Below, piece after piece: positions 1-7,822 of a stretch of 45,627 nucleotides of DNA; the first letter of the stretch is position 1, and every line of letters starts with the position of its first letter. The stretch is taken from the NCBI GenBank assembly GCA_045535235.1, contig JAZSLG010000032.1, positions 1 to 45,627 on the forward strand. Direction: 5' to 3'. The translations under genes were made by a program, and so were the position numbers. Source of the stretch: Stercoripulliclostridium_A sp045535235. GTDB taxonomy: Bacteria; Bacillota; Clostridia; Christensenellales; DTU072. The notes under the pieces were generated by a model that was given only the letters and a program-made list of their open reading frames with translations, made no database searches and was not told where the DNA came from.

Positions 1-93
1 AAAAACATCATTTTATAAAACCAAATTAATATTGAAAAATTTTGCTTACAATAGGTATGAAAAATAAAGTGGATAAACTAAAATAAAACGCTA

Positions 94-122
94 TTGACTA
101 AAATTAATACTTATATTATAAT
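94..122 (+). promoter_or_regulatory. Sigma-A type promoter of the GH3 gene
   Basis: TTGACT at 94-99 and TATAAT at 117-122 are separated by exactly 17 bases. The promoter sits about 57 bases upstream of the GH3 start codon. I see no clear operator palindrome in the upstream 90 bases, which are very A+T-rich and hold no gene. Confidence 0.85.
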
Positions 123-178
123 ATTTTATAATGCGCGAGTATGCGCGAATACAAAAAAATACAATCGTGGAGGTTGAA

Positions 179-2593
179 ATGGATAAATACGTAGAAATAC
201 TTAATTCTCTTACTCTGGAAGAAAAGGCATCCTTGTGTTCCGGTAAAACTTTTTGGCTTACCAAGGAAATAGAGGGCAAAGTTCCTTCCGTTTGGATGAG
301 TGACGGTCCTCACGGACTTCGTAAGGAAAAAGCAAGTGCTGGAACAAATATTATGAAGCCCGCAGAAACAGCAACATGTTTCCCCACGGCAGTTACCACC
401 GGCTCAAGCTGGGACGTAGAACTTCTTGAAGAAGTTGGTAATGCTATTGCGGAAGAAGCAAAATGTTTGGGAGTTACCACCGTACTTGGACCTGGAATTA
501 ATATGAAGAGAAGTCCTCTTTGCGGTAGAAACTTTGAGTATATTGCAGAAGATCCTTTCCTAGCAGGTAGGCTTGGTGCAAGTTACGTTCATGGAGTACA
601 AAAGAATGGTATCGGCGTTAGCGTAAAGCACTTTTCAGCAAACAACCAAGAGCACGACCGCATGAGCATTGATACTATAGTGGACGAACGCGCCCTCCGC
701 GAAATATATCTTTCTGCATTTGAATATATCGTAAAGAAAGAGCAACCCAAAACCATAATGAGTTCTTACAATCGCGTTAATGGCACTTATATGGCTGAAA
801 ATAAATATCTACTTACCGACGTTCTTCGTGGTGAATGGGGTTTTGAAGGTATGGTAGTTTCCGACTGGGGTGGTATTAATGATAGAGTAGAAGGTATTAA
901 AGCAGGAAACGACCTAGAAATGCCCGGCAACGGCGGAATGAACGACCGTAAAATCATCAAAGCAGTCAAAGCAGGCACGCTTTCCATGGAAGACCTTGAC
1001 AAATGCGTACTTCGTCTAATCAAGTTTGCTATTGAGGCTAAACCAAACGAAAGTTTTGGTGAAATAGACTTTGATAAACATCACGCTCTTGCAAGAAAGG
1101 CTGCAGCAAGCGGTGCTGTTCTACTAAAGAACGACGGCGGACTACCCCTTAATGGTGACGAAAATATTGCAGTTATCGGTACGCTTGCAAAAGAACTCCG
1201 TTATCAAGGTGCAGGTTCTAGCCATATTAACTGTCCCAAGACCGTATCTTTTACCGATGCTCTTGATGATGCCGGTAAGAAATACGCTTACTCAGCAGGT
1301 TACTCGTTGAAGGGCGACGGCTATGATGAAAAACTAATAAACAAAGCAGTAGAAACTGCAAAAGGCAAGGATGCCGTTATAGTATTCGTAGGTCTAACAG
1401 CTGCGTATGAAAGTGAAGGCTTTGATAGAAGACATATGGAAATGCCTTCTAGCCACGTTACCCTCATTAACGAGATTTTGAAGGTAAACGAAAACGTAAT
1501 AGTAGTTCTTTCCGGTGGTTCACCCGTTGTTATAGGCGACTGGGCAGATAAGGTTAAGAGCATTCTTAATATGTATCTTACCGGACAAGCAGGTGGCGAA
1601 GCAACCCTCGACCTAGTTTATGGCGCAGTTAACCCCAGTGGTAAACTTGCGGAAACCTATCCTATTGCAAACGAAGATGCACTTTCGAGTGGTTATTATC
1701 AAATGGGACCACGCTCCGTTGAACACCGCGAGTCCATCTATATTGGTTATCGCTACTTTGATACCGCAGGAAAAGCGGTTCGTTATCCCTTCGGATACGG
1801 CTTGAGTTATACTAAGTTTGAGTATAGCGATCTTAAACTTTCCAACGACTCTATTAATGAAGGAGAGAATTTAGTAGTATCCTTCAAGATTAAGAACGTT
1901 GGAGAAAGAGATGGTGCAGAAGTTGCACAAGTTTACGTTTCGGCTCCCGAATCTAAGATTTATAAGGCCCAAAAAGAACTAAAAGGATTTGTAAAGGTAT
2001 TCTTAAAGGCTGGCGAAGAAAAAGAGGTAAGCGTAACTTTAGACTCTCGTGCATACGCATACTATAACGTGAATATTAAAGATTGGCACGTTGAAAGTGG
2101 CGCATATAAAATTTTGGTTGGTGCTTCCTCAAGAGATATTAAGCTTGAAAGCGTTGTAAACGTAGTAAGTGCTAAATCAGACGTCGTAGTTCCCGATTAT
2201 AGTGCAGTTGCTCCCGTATACTATAACCTAGCAACTGCAACCGAAGTAAAGGAAGAAGAGTTCCAAGCAGTTTATGGCAAAGAACTCCCCGGAAACGCAC
2301 CTTTTGAAAAAGGTTCTTTCACCATTAACAATACTATTTCACAACTTCGTCCCAGCAAGTTTGGTAATGGTATGTACGTGTTACTAACAAATGCGGCAAA
2401 GCTTGTAGCAATTGGTTCGGAAAACCCCGAAATGATTACTCAATCCGTTAAAGATTTACCTCTCCGTGCCTTCTCTGGTTGGACCGGAGGTATCGTTTCT
2501 CCCTACACCGTAGAAGGTATCCTTGACTGCTGTAACGGAGTCAAAGGTGGATGGGGAAAGATATTTGGAGGATTCCTTCCCAAAAACAGATAA
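179..2593 (+). CDS. Glycoside hydrolase family 3 beta-glucosidase/xylosidase-type enzyme
   Basis: This 804-residue protein should hydrolyse terminal non-reducing sugars from beta-linked oligosaccharides in the cytoplasm, as it has no signal peptide. The GH3 N-terminal barrel shows MSDGPHGLR, KHFSANNQE and the nucleophile motif VSDWGG with Asp229. The alpha/beta sandwich domain follows, then a fibronectin III-like domain at roughly 570-680 (VAQVYVS, KELKGF), and a C-terminal tail of about 130 residues seen in many Firmicute GH3 enzymes. The frame opens upstream at 131, but GGAGG at 169-173 lies five bases before the ATG at 179, so I chose 179. It stands alone behind its own promoter. The sugar specificity cannot be told from sequence. 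Confidence 0.93.
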   Translation: MDKYVEILNSLTLEEKASLCSGKTFWLTKEIEGKVPSVWMSDGPHGLRKEKASAGTNIMKPAETATCFPTAVTTGSSWDVELLEEVGNAIAEEAKCLGVTTVLGPGINMKRSPLCGRNFEYIAEDPFLAGRLGASYVHGVQKNGIGVSVKHFSANNQEHDRMSIDTIVDERALREIYLSAFEYIVKKEQPKTIMSSYNRVNGTYMAENKYLLTDVLRGEWGFEGMVVSDWGGINDRVEGIKAGNDLEMPGNGGMNDRKIIKAVKAGTLSMEDLDKCVLRLIKFAIEAKPNESFGEIDFDKHHALARKAAASGAVLLKNDGGLPLNGDENIAVIGTLAKELRYQGAGSSHINCPKTVSFTDALDDAGKKYAYSAGYSLKGDGYDEKLINKAVETAKGKDAVIVFVGLTAAYESEGFDRRHMEMPSSHVTLINEILKVNENVIVVLSGGSPVVIGDWADKVKSILNMYLTGQAGGEATLDLVYGAVNPSGKLAETYPIANEDALSSGYYQMGPRSVEHRESIYIGYRYFDTAGKAVRYPFGYGLSYTKFEYSDLKLSNDSINEGENLVVSFKIKNVGERDGAEVAQVYVSAPESKIYKAQKELKGFVKVFLKAGEEKEVSVTLDSRAYAYYNVNIKDWHVESGAYKILVGASSRDIKLESVVNVVSAKSDVVVPDYSAVAPVYYNLATATEVKEEEFQAVYGKELPGNAPFEKGSFTINNTISQLRPSKFGNGMYVLLTNAAKLVAIGSENPEMITQSVKDLPLRAFSGWTGGIVSPYTVEGILDCCNGVKGGWGKIFGGFLPKNR

Positions 2594-2714
2594 AACACGC
2601 TAGTTTAGCGAATAACTTTGTCAAGACACTCATTTCTCTCGGTCATTTACGCAAAGTAAACTCCCGTCAAGAATGGGTGTCTTTTCGCGTTCTTCATCTA
2701 AACTAGCGTGTTTT
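2592..2714. repeat. Large hairpin with perfect 17-bp inverted repeat arms
   Basis: AAAACACGCTAGTTTAG at 2592-2608 is exactly inverted at 2698-2714. Inside there are weaker nested pairings, for example AAGACACTCAT near 2623 against ATGGGTGTCTT near 2673, and TTTAC/GTAAA around 2646-2660. The left arm overlaps the GH3 stop codon. It may act as a 3' end structure of the GH3 mRNA, or it may be a small MITE-like repeat; nothing coding is visible inside. Confidence 0.75.
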
Positions 2715-2742
2715 AAGAGGTACTAAATATACCAATTAAAAG

Positions 2743-2782
2743 AAAAACTCCCTAGGGGATACGTACCCGAAGGGAGCTTTTT
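2743..2782. terminator. Bidirectional Rho-independent terminator
   Basis: The arms AAAAACTCCCT and AGGGAGCTTTTT flank a loop at 2753-2770. Both strands end in a T-run, so it can serve the GH3 gene on the plus strand and the oligopeptide transport operon on the minus strand, which converge here. Confidence 0.85.
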
Positions 2783-2799
2783 AGTTTCTCAAAGCTTAG

Positions 2800-2818
2800 C
2801 GCCAAAATAGCGTGTTTT
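2800..2818 (-). repeat. Third, imperfect copy of the 19-bp hairpin-arm motif
   Basis: Read on the minus strand this is AAAACACGCTATTTTGGCG, which matches the left arm of the 2592-2714 hairpin and its next two bases at 17 of 19 positions. It abuts the stop codon of the 98-residue membrane protein. With the two hairpin arms it makes three copies within 230 bases. Confidence 0.6.
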
Positions 2819-3114
2819 TAACCGGCCAATTCTAAAATAAGATACATTACACCAAAAATAACGCAAATACCGAGTATCACGACGAACATAGGAACTAAAT
2901 TTTGTCTTACGGCTTGAAAATAGGTCCGTATTTTGTCTTTTGGGGTATTACCTATAGGAGCGCCGGTAAAAGGGTCTTTCGGCGCATTTTGGGGCTTTTT
3001 AGAGGTTCCAATCGTTCCACTCATATCGACGATGCTGGAGCCGTCGTCCACGTATATGATTTTTTCCTTCTTTGCCCTTTCTTTGTTGGCGTGTTTAGTC
3101 TTCTTTTTGCTCAT
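2818..3114 (-). CDS. Small single-pass membrane protein at the end of the Opp operon
   Basis: This 98-residue protein has a Lys-rich N-terminus (MSKKKTKHANKERAKKEK), a low-complexity middle, and one transmembrane helix at the C-terminus (about 73-95). The topology should be N-in, leaving a very short external end. I do not recognise a family. The ATG at 3114 is preferred over an in-frame TTG at 3126 because GAGG lies eight bases upstream. Its start overlaps the end of oppF by 20 bases, so it is translationally coupled to the transporter and may be an accessory subunit or a small membrane chaperone; that role is inference from position only. Confidence 0.7.
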   Translation of the reverse strand: MSKKKTKHANKERAKKEKIIYVDDGSSIVDMSGTIGTSKKPQNAPKDPFTGAPIGNTPKDKIRTYFQAVRQNLVPMFVVILGICVIFGVMYLILELAG

Positions 3115-4216
3115 TTTCAACCTCAACCTTTCCGTTATATTGCTCGTCTACTAGGTGGCAGGCGCAATAATGTCCGTTATAGTTCTTGAACTCGGGAGCC
3201 TCGGTGGCGCAACGTTCGGTTGCGTGAGGACAACGTGTGTGGAAACGGCATCCACTTGGAGGATTTACAGGAGAGGGGATATCGCCTTTTAGTACGATAC
3301 GATTCATCTTAACGTCGGGGTTAGGATTGGGTATAGCGCTAAATAGTGCTTGGGTATAGGGGTGTAGAGGTTTATCAAATATATCTTTTTTGGTACCAAA
3401 CTCTACCATTGCACCAAGGTACATAACGCCGATTTTATCGCTTATGAACTTAACTACGCTAATATCGTGAGAAATGAATAGGTAGGTAAGGTTGAGTTTC
3501 TTTTGTAGGTCGCGGAGAAGATTGATAATTTGGGCTTGAATAGATACGTCCAGTGCGCTAACAGGCTCGTCGCAAATAACGAGTTTGGGGTTAACGGAGA
3601 GCGCTCTTGCAATACAAATTCTTTGGCGTTGACCACCGCTAAATTCGTGGGGATAACGTTCGTAATAGTAATCACGAAGCCCGCATTTCTCCATCAAATC
3701 CATAACGTAGTCTTTTACTTGCTCTTTGGGTACGATTTTGTGTACTCTTACAGGCTCGGATAGAATGTCGCCTACGGTTGCTCTGGGGGGCAAAGAGGAA
3801 TAGGGGTCTTGGAATATGATTTGCATATCGGTGCGGAGATGCCTCATTTCCTTGTTCTTATATTTCGTAATATCCTCGCCGTCAAATATGATTTGACCAC
3901 CGCTTGGTTGGTGTAGTTTAAGAATGGTTCTTCCAAGAGTGGTTTTACCACAACCGGATTCACCAACTATACCAATAGTTTCACCGGCGTTCAAGGTGAA
4001 GGAAACGTTATCTACCGCAACGAGTTCCTTTAATACTTTACCCGTTAGGGATTTTTTAACGGGGAAGCATTTGCGAAGATTTTTGACCTCCAAAATAACC
4101 TTGTCTTTGTTTTCTTCGGGTGCTTCTTCGGTAGGAGCTACTTCTTCAACTACGTTTTGAGTAGCGGTTTCTTCTTGAATTTCTAGGTTTTCGTTTTCTA
4201 AAACAACGTTTTCCAT
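3095..4216 (-). CDS. oppF: Oligopeptide ABC transporter ATP-binding protein OppF/DppF
   Basis: One of the paired ATPases that drive peptide import. Walker A is GESGCGKT at residues 85-92, followed by the Q-loop (QIIFQDPYSSL), the signature SGGQRQR, Walker B LVICDEPVSALD and the switch His (FISHD). The C-terminal OppD/F domain with its Cys cluster (CRFHTRCPHATERC) is of the type that can bind an Fe-S cluster in this family. An acidic N-terminal extension of about 38 residues precedes the usual start; AGGAGG nine bases upstream supports the ATG used. One base separates it from oppD. Confidence 0.95.
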   Translation of the reverse strand: MENVVLENENLEIQEETATQNVVEEVAPTEEAPEENKDKVILEVKNLRKCFPVKKSLTGKVLKELVAVDNVSFTLNAGETIGIVGESGCGKTTLGRTILKLHQPSGGQIIFDGEDITKYKNKEMRHLRTDMQIIFQDPYSSLPPRATVGDILSEPVRVHKIVPKEQVKDYVMDLMEKCGLRDYYYERYPHEFSGGQRQRICIARALSVNPKLVICDEPVSALDVSIQAQIINLLRDLQKKLNLTYLFISHDISVVKFISDKIGVMYLGAMVEFGTKKDIFDKPLHPYTQALFSAIPNPNPDVKMNRIVLKGDIPSPVNPPSGCRFHTRCPHATERCATEAPEFKNYNGHYCACHLVDEQYNGKVEVENEQKED

Positions 4217-4217
4217 A

Positions 4218-5612
4218 TTAGTCCTCCTTATCGTACAAGTGGCAAGCGACGTAGTGCGTGGGGGAAACTTGCATCATGCAAGGATAATCGCCCGAGCATT
4301 TACCAATGCACTTGTCGCAACGATCCTTAAAATAACAGTGCGTGGGCATGTTTACGGGATTGGGAACGTTGCCGGGAATGTTAAATAGGGTATCGCTCTT
4401 GGTATCCATGCTTGGTTTTGACTTTTGTAGTCCCATAGTATAGGGGTGCATGGGGTTATGGAATATTTCTTGAACGGTACCTTGTTCGATAACTCTACCT
4501 GCGTACATAACGACGACGTAATCGGCCATTTCGGCGATGATACCAAGGTCGTGGGTAATTAACATGATGGAGCCGTTCATGCGCGTTTTTAGGTCGCGTA
4601 GAAGGTCCAAAATTTGTGCTTGGATAGTAACGTCGAGTGCGGTAGTGGGCTCGTCTGCGATAATTAAGCGAGGGTCACAAGCAAGAGCCATAGCAATCAT
4701 AACGCGTTGACGCATACCACCTGATAGTTCGTGGGGGTAAGCGTTATATACACGGTCGGATTTATCTATACCAACTAGCTTTAACATTTCGAGGGAGTGA
4801 GCCTTTGCCATTTCCTTGGTTGCGCCGGGGGTATGGATAAAGGTTACTTCGTCAAGCTGGTTTCCTATGGTAAATACGGGATTAAGCGAGGTCATGGGTT
4901 CTTGGAATATCATGGCAATTTGTCTACCGCGAATTTTGTGTACTTCGTGGATGGGCATTTTTGCTATATCAAATACCTTTTCTTCCATTTCATAAGAAAG
5001 AACACCGCTTTCGTTGACCGCTTGAACGGGAACTAAAATGGGTTTACCTTCTTGGTCCAAAACGAACTTACCCTTTTTATCTTTCTTTTTCTTATAGATT
5101 ACTTTACCGCTTTTGGTACGAACGTATATTGGAATGGGGTTACCTTCTTCGTCGCGCTTAAAGTCGAGGGACTTAAAGCGAATGGAACCGCTAGCTATTT
5201 GACCGGTAGGGCCTTGTAGCAAACGCATGACGGACATGGAGGTAACGCTCTTACCACAACCAGACTCACCAACTATACCTACGGTAGCGCTTTGAGGAAT
5301 ATTAATGGAAACGCCGTTAACTGCTTTTACGATACCTTGGTCGGTATAAAAGTAGGTGTGAAGATTATCGATTTCCAAGATATTGCCTTCATCCTTCATG
5401 GTTGCAAGGTATTCGTGTTCGGCTTTCTTGCGATTTTTTTCCTTTTCGAGAGCCATCATTGCCTTTTTGTTAGACTTGGCGATGGCGCGAACTTCTTTAC
5501 CGGAGAGATAGTGTCCGTCGTTTTTCTTTTGTAGTTTTTTCTTAACGATTTCCACTATATCATCGGTGGTCTTTTTGATTTTTTCGGTTATATTCTTCAT
5601 ATCAATAGCCAT
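4218..5612 (-). CDS. oppD: Oligopeptide ABC transporter ATP-binding protein OppD/DppD, with insert
   Basis: Partner ATPase of OppF. The core starts near residue 77, with Walker A GESGCGKS at 115-122, signature SGGMRQR, Walker B LIIADEPTTALD and a C-terminal Cys cluster (CYFKDRCDKCIGKC). At 464 residues it is over 100 longer than usual. The excess is a Lys-rich N-terminal extension of about 75 residues and an insert of about 60 residues between Walker A and the Q-loop, rich in Lys and Gly (for example KKKKDKKGKF). AAGGAG lies nine bases before the ATG. The gene is five bases downstream of oppC. Confidence 0.95.
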   Translation of the reverse strand: MAIDMKNITEKIKKTTDDIVEIVKKKLQKKNDGHYLSGKEVRAIAKSNKKAMMALEKEKNRKKAEHEYLATMKDEGNILEIDNLHTYFYTDQGIVKAVNGVSINIPQSATVGIVGESGCGKSVTSMSVMRLLQGPTGQIASGSIRFKSLDFKRDEEGNPIPIYVRTKSGKVIYKKKKDKKGKFVLDQEGKPILVPVQAVNESGVLSYEMEEKVFDIAKMPIHEVHKIRGRQIAMIFQEPMTSLNPVFTIGNQLDEVTFIHTPGATKEMAKAHSLEMLKLVGIDKSDRVYNAYPHELSGGMRQRVMIAMALACDPRLIIADEPTTALDVTIQAQILDLLRDLKTRMNGSIMLITHDLGIIAEMADYVVVMYAGRVIEQGTVQEIFHNPMHPYTMGLQKSKPSMDTKSDTLFNIPGNVPNPVNMPTHCYFKDRCDKCIGKCSGDYPCMMQVSPTHYVACHLYDKED

Positions 5613-5617
5613 ATCCG

Positions 5618-6712
5618 TTATCTCCTTGCTTTGGGGTCGAGTGCGTCGCGTAGACCGTCGCCGATAAAGTTAAAGCCGAGAACTGCAATAATAATGCAAA
5701 TTCCGGGAGGACCCCAAACGTTAAAGTAGTTTTGTAGAACGTTAAGGTCGTTAGCGGAGTTGATCATAGTACCCCAAGCTGCGAATTCTGCTGTTGCGCC
5801 TAGTCCCAAGAAGGATAGGGAGGCTTCGTACAAAATCATGCTACCAAGGCTCAAAGTCATGTTAACGATAAGTTGGGGCATTACGTTGGGGATAAGGTGT
5901 TTGAATATTTTTCTTACGGTAGAGTAACCCATTGCTTCGGCTGCTACCATGTATTCTTGTTCACGGAGAGAAAGGATTTGACCACGAACAAGACGTGCAA
6001 CACCGGGCCAACTGATTAGGGATAGGAATCCCATTAGGTAGTAAATGCGGAATTGTGAAGCAACGTCCATACTTTCTAGTAGTGTTCCTACTACTAGTAG
6101 GATAGGGAAGCCCGGGAGACACATGAGAATATCGCACAGTCTCATTATGATATTATCTACCGCACCGCCAAAGTAACCTGCAATACCGCCAAATATAATA
6201 CCTAATACGGTAATAATAAATACGGTAATAAAGCTTATCGCAAGCGAAACTTTACCGCCTTCCATAAGTCTAGCGAGGTTATCCCAACCTTGTCCGTCCG
6301 TACCTAGAGGGTGAGCTAAAGAGGGCTTAGCAAAAGCGTTAGGTTCCTTTATGGTTTCGACAACTTGATAGAATACTTGTTCTTGACCGTTTTCGTCCAC
6401 GTATTTAAGTTCGGTAGTGGTGTATTCTATACGGGCGGAGTAGTCTATTTCATTACTTTCCCATTTCGTGTAGACGACGGGTCCCAAGAAACAGAAGAAG
6501 AATAGTGAAACCAACATAACCAAACCGACAATAGAAAGCTTGGAACGGAAGAATCTTCTCATAACCATTCTACCGGGAGACATTAGGCGAACGTTTCTTT
6601 CTATACTATCGTCAGCTTCTTGGATGCCGGATACGTTTTCTTCTACGGCGTTTTCGGGAAGGATTTGGTTCTCTTCTACGGTAATAATTTCTTTATTTTC
6701 CATATTTTCCAT
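5618..6712 (-). CDS. oppC: Oligopeptide ABC transporter permease OppC/DppC
   Basis: Inner permease of the peptide importer. An acidic cytoplasmic N-terminus of about 45 residues leads to TM1 (near 55-80). A large external loop of about 75 residues follows, carrying the family motif HPLGTDGQGWDNLARL, then five more helices. The EAA coupling loop is visible as VAAEAMGYSTVRKIFKHLIP. A GGAG ribosome site precedes the ATG. The external loop is longer than in many OppC proteins. Confidence 0.95.
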   Translation of the reverse strand: MENMENKEIITVEENQILPENAVEENVSGIQEADDSIERNVRLMSPGRMVMRRFFRSKLSIVGLVMLVSLFFFCFLGPVVYTKWESNEIDYSARIEYTTTELKYVDENGQEQVFYQVVETIKEPNAFAKPSLAHPLGTDGQGWDNLARLMEGGKVSLAISFITVFIITVLGIIFGGIAGYFGGAVDNIIMRLCDILMCLPGFPILLVVGTLLESMDVASQFRIYYLMGFLSLISWPGVARLVRGQILSLREQEYMVAAEAMGYSTVRKIFKHLIPNVMPQLIVNMTLSLGSMILYEASLSFLGLGATAEFAAWGTMINSANDLNVLQNYFNVWGPPGICIIIAVLGFNFIGDGLRDALDPKARR

Positions 6713-6723
6713 AATTCTTCTCC

Positions 6724-7719
6724 TTAGTCTGTGAGTTTAACGCGCGGGTCAACGACGGCGTACATTAAGTCGGCAAGCAATACGCCCATTACGCTAAGTA
6801 GGGCAAGGAACATATTGTAGCCCATTATGAAGGGGATATCGCCTGCGTCCATTGCTTGGAAAGCAAGGTTACCAATACCGGGCAAGTCGAATATTTGCTC
6901 GGTAATAATAGCACCGCTGAACAAGCTGGGGAGTAATCCTGCAAGAGAGGTAACCAGGGGAATAAGAGTGTTGCGGAAAGCATGCTTATAAATAACTTTT
7001 CTTTCACTTAATCCCTTAGCCCTTGCTGTACGGATATAGTCGGAGTTCATAACTTCCAACATTTCCGTTCTGGTCATTCTCATTCTTCCACCGATTGATA
7101 GTATAACTACCGTAAGAACGGGTACGAACATGTGCCATATATAGTCTATAAACTTTGCAAAACCGGTTAGGTCCTTGGTTGCATCGGTAAGACCTGAGTT
7201 GGGGAACCAACCCAGTTTCATTGCAAACAAGTCTTTTAGCACTTGTCCAAAGAAGAACGACGGTAATGATATACCTATCATAACTAGTACGGTTACCACG
7301 TAGTCGCGAATGGAATATTGGTGGGTAGCGGCAGTTATTCCAAGAGGTATAGCGATCATAAACTCGAATATGGTTGCAATTAGAGCAACTGCGAAGCTTA
7401 TGCCCATGCTGTCTTTAATAACGTCAATTACGGGAATGCCGTACTTAAATGAGGTACCAAAATTGAATTGAACAAGATTGGTTAGCCAACTCCAATAGCC
7501 TTTAAGCACTCCAAGGAAAGTGCTATCGGTAAGTCCGTACATGGCTTTCATATTATCTATAGTAGATTGTTCGATAGTTGCACCGCCTTGACGCATAGCA
7601 TCAATTTTCTTTTGGATGAAATCTACGGGCATCAATCTTATCAATACGTAAATGATAAGAGAAACGCCGAGTAGAATAAGTACCGTTAGACCAAGTCTTT
7701 TGAGAATGTATTTTATCAT
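6724..7719 (-). CDS. oppB: Oligopeptide ABC transporter permease OppB/DppB
   Basis: Outer partner permease with six predicted helices. It starts with the typical short N-terminus and TM1 (LGLTVLILLGVSLIIYVLI). The EAA loop is DYIRTARAKGLSERKVIYKH, and the C-terminus ends in VVDPRVKL as the family does. An external segment of about 70 residues after TM1 holds VDFIQKKIDAMRQGG. It lies 11 bases upstream of oppC and about 100 bases downstream of the binding-protein gene. Confidence 0.95.
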   Translation of the reverse strand: MIKYILKRLGLTVLILLGVSLIIYVLIRLMPVDFIQKKIDAMRQGGATIEQSTIDNMKAMYGLTDSTFLGVLKGYWSWLTNLVQFNFGTSFKYGIPVIDVIKDSMGISFAVALIATIFEFMIAIPLGITAATHQYSIRDYVVTVLVMIGISLPSFFFGQVLKDLFAMKLGWFPNSGLTDATKDLTGFAKFIDYIWHMFVPVLTVVILSIGGRMRMTRTEMLEVMNSDYIRTARAKGLSERKVIYKHAFRNTLIPLVTSLAGLLPSLFSGAIITEQIFDLPGIGNLAFQAMDAGDIPFIMGYNMFLALLSVMGVLLADLMYAVVDPRVKLTD

Positions 7720-7740
7720 AGTTCTTTGTTCCTATATTTT

Positions 7741-7765
7741 GGTGTAAGGGGAGTGCCGATACACC
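7741..7765 (-). other. Hairpin between the binding-protein gene and oppB
   Basis: GGTGTA and TACACC form six base pairs around a 13-base loop in the 103-base gap. There is no T-run, so it is more likely an mRNA-stabilising or processing hairpin than a terminator. Such structures often let the binding protein be made in excess over its permeases; here that is inference. Confidence 0.5.
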
Positions 7766-7822
7766 GCTTATTTTTATTGGTTAATTATTTTATTTGTTTA
7801 CCGTCTTAATCGTATGGACGAG

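Noticed and set aside
131..178. Upstream in-frame ATG for the GH3 gene
   Set aside because: It has no ribosome site, lies very close to the predicted transcription start, and the later ATG at 179 has an ideal GGAGG.
2594..2817. tRNA or small RNA gene in the gap between GH3 and the Opp operon
   Set aside because: The structure is a long hairpin plus a terminator; no cloverleaf arms, anticodon loop or CCA end can be drawn.
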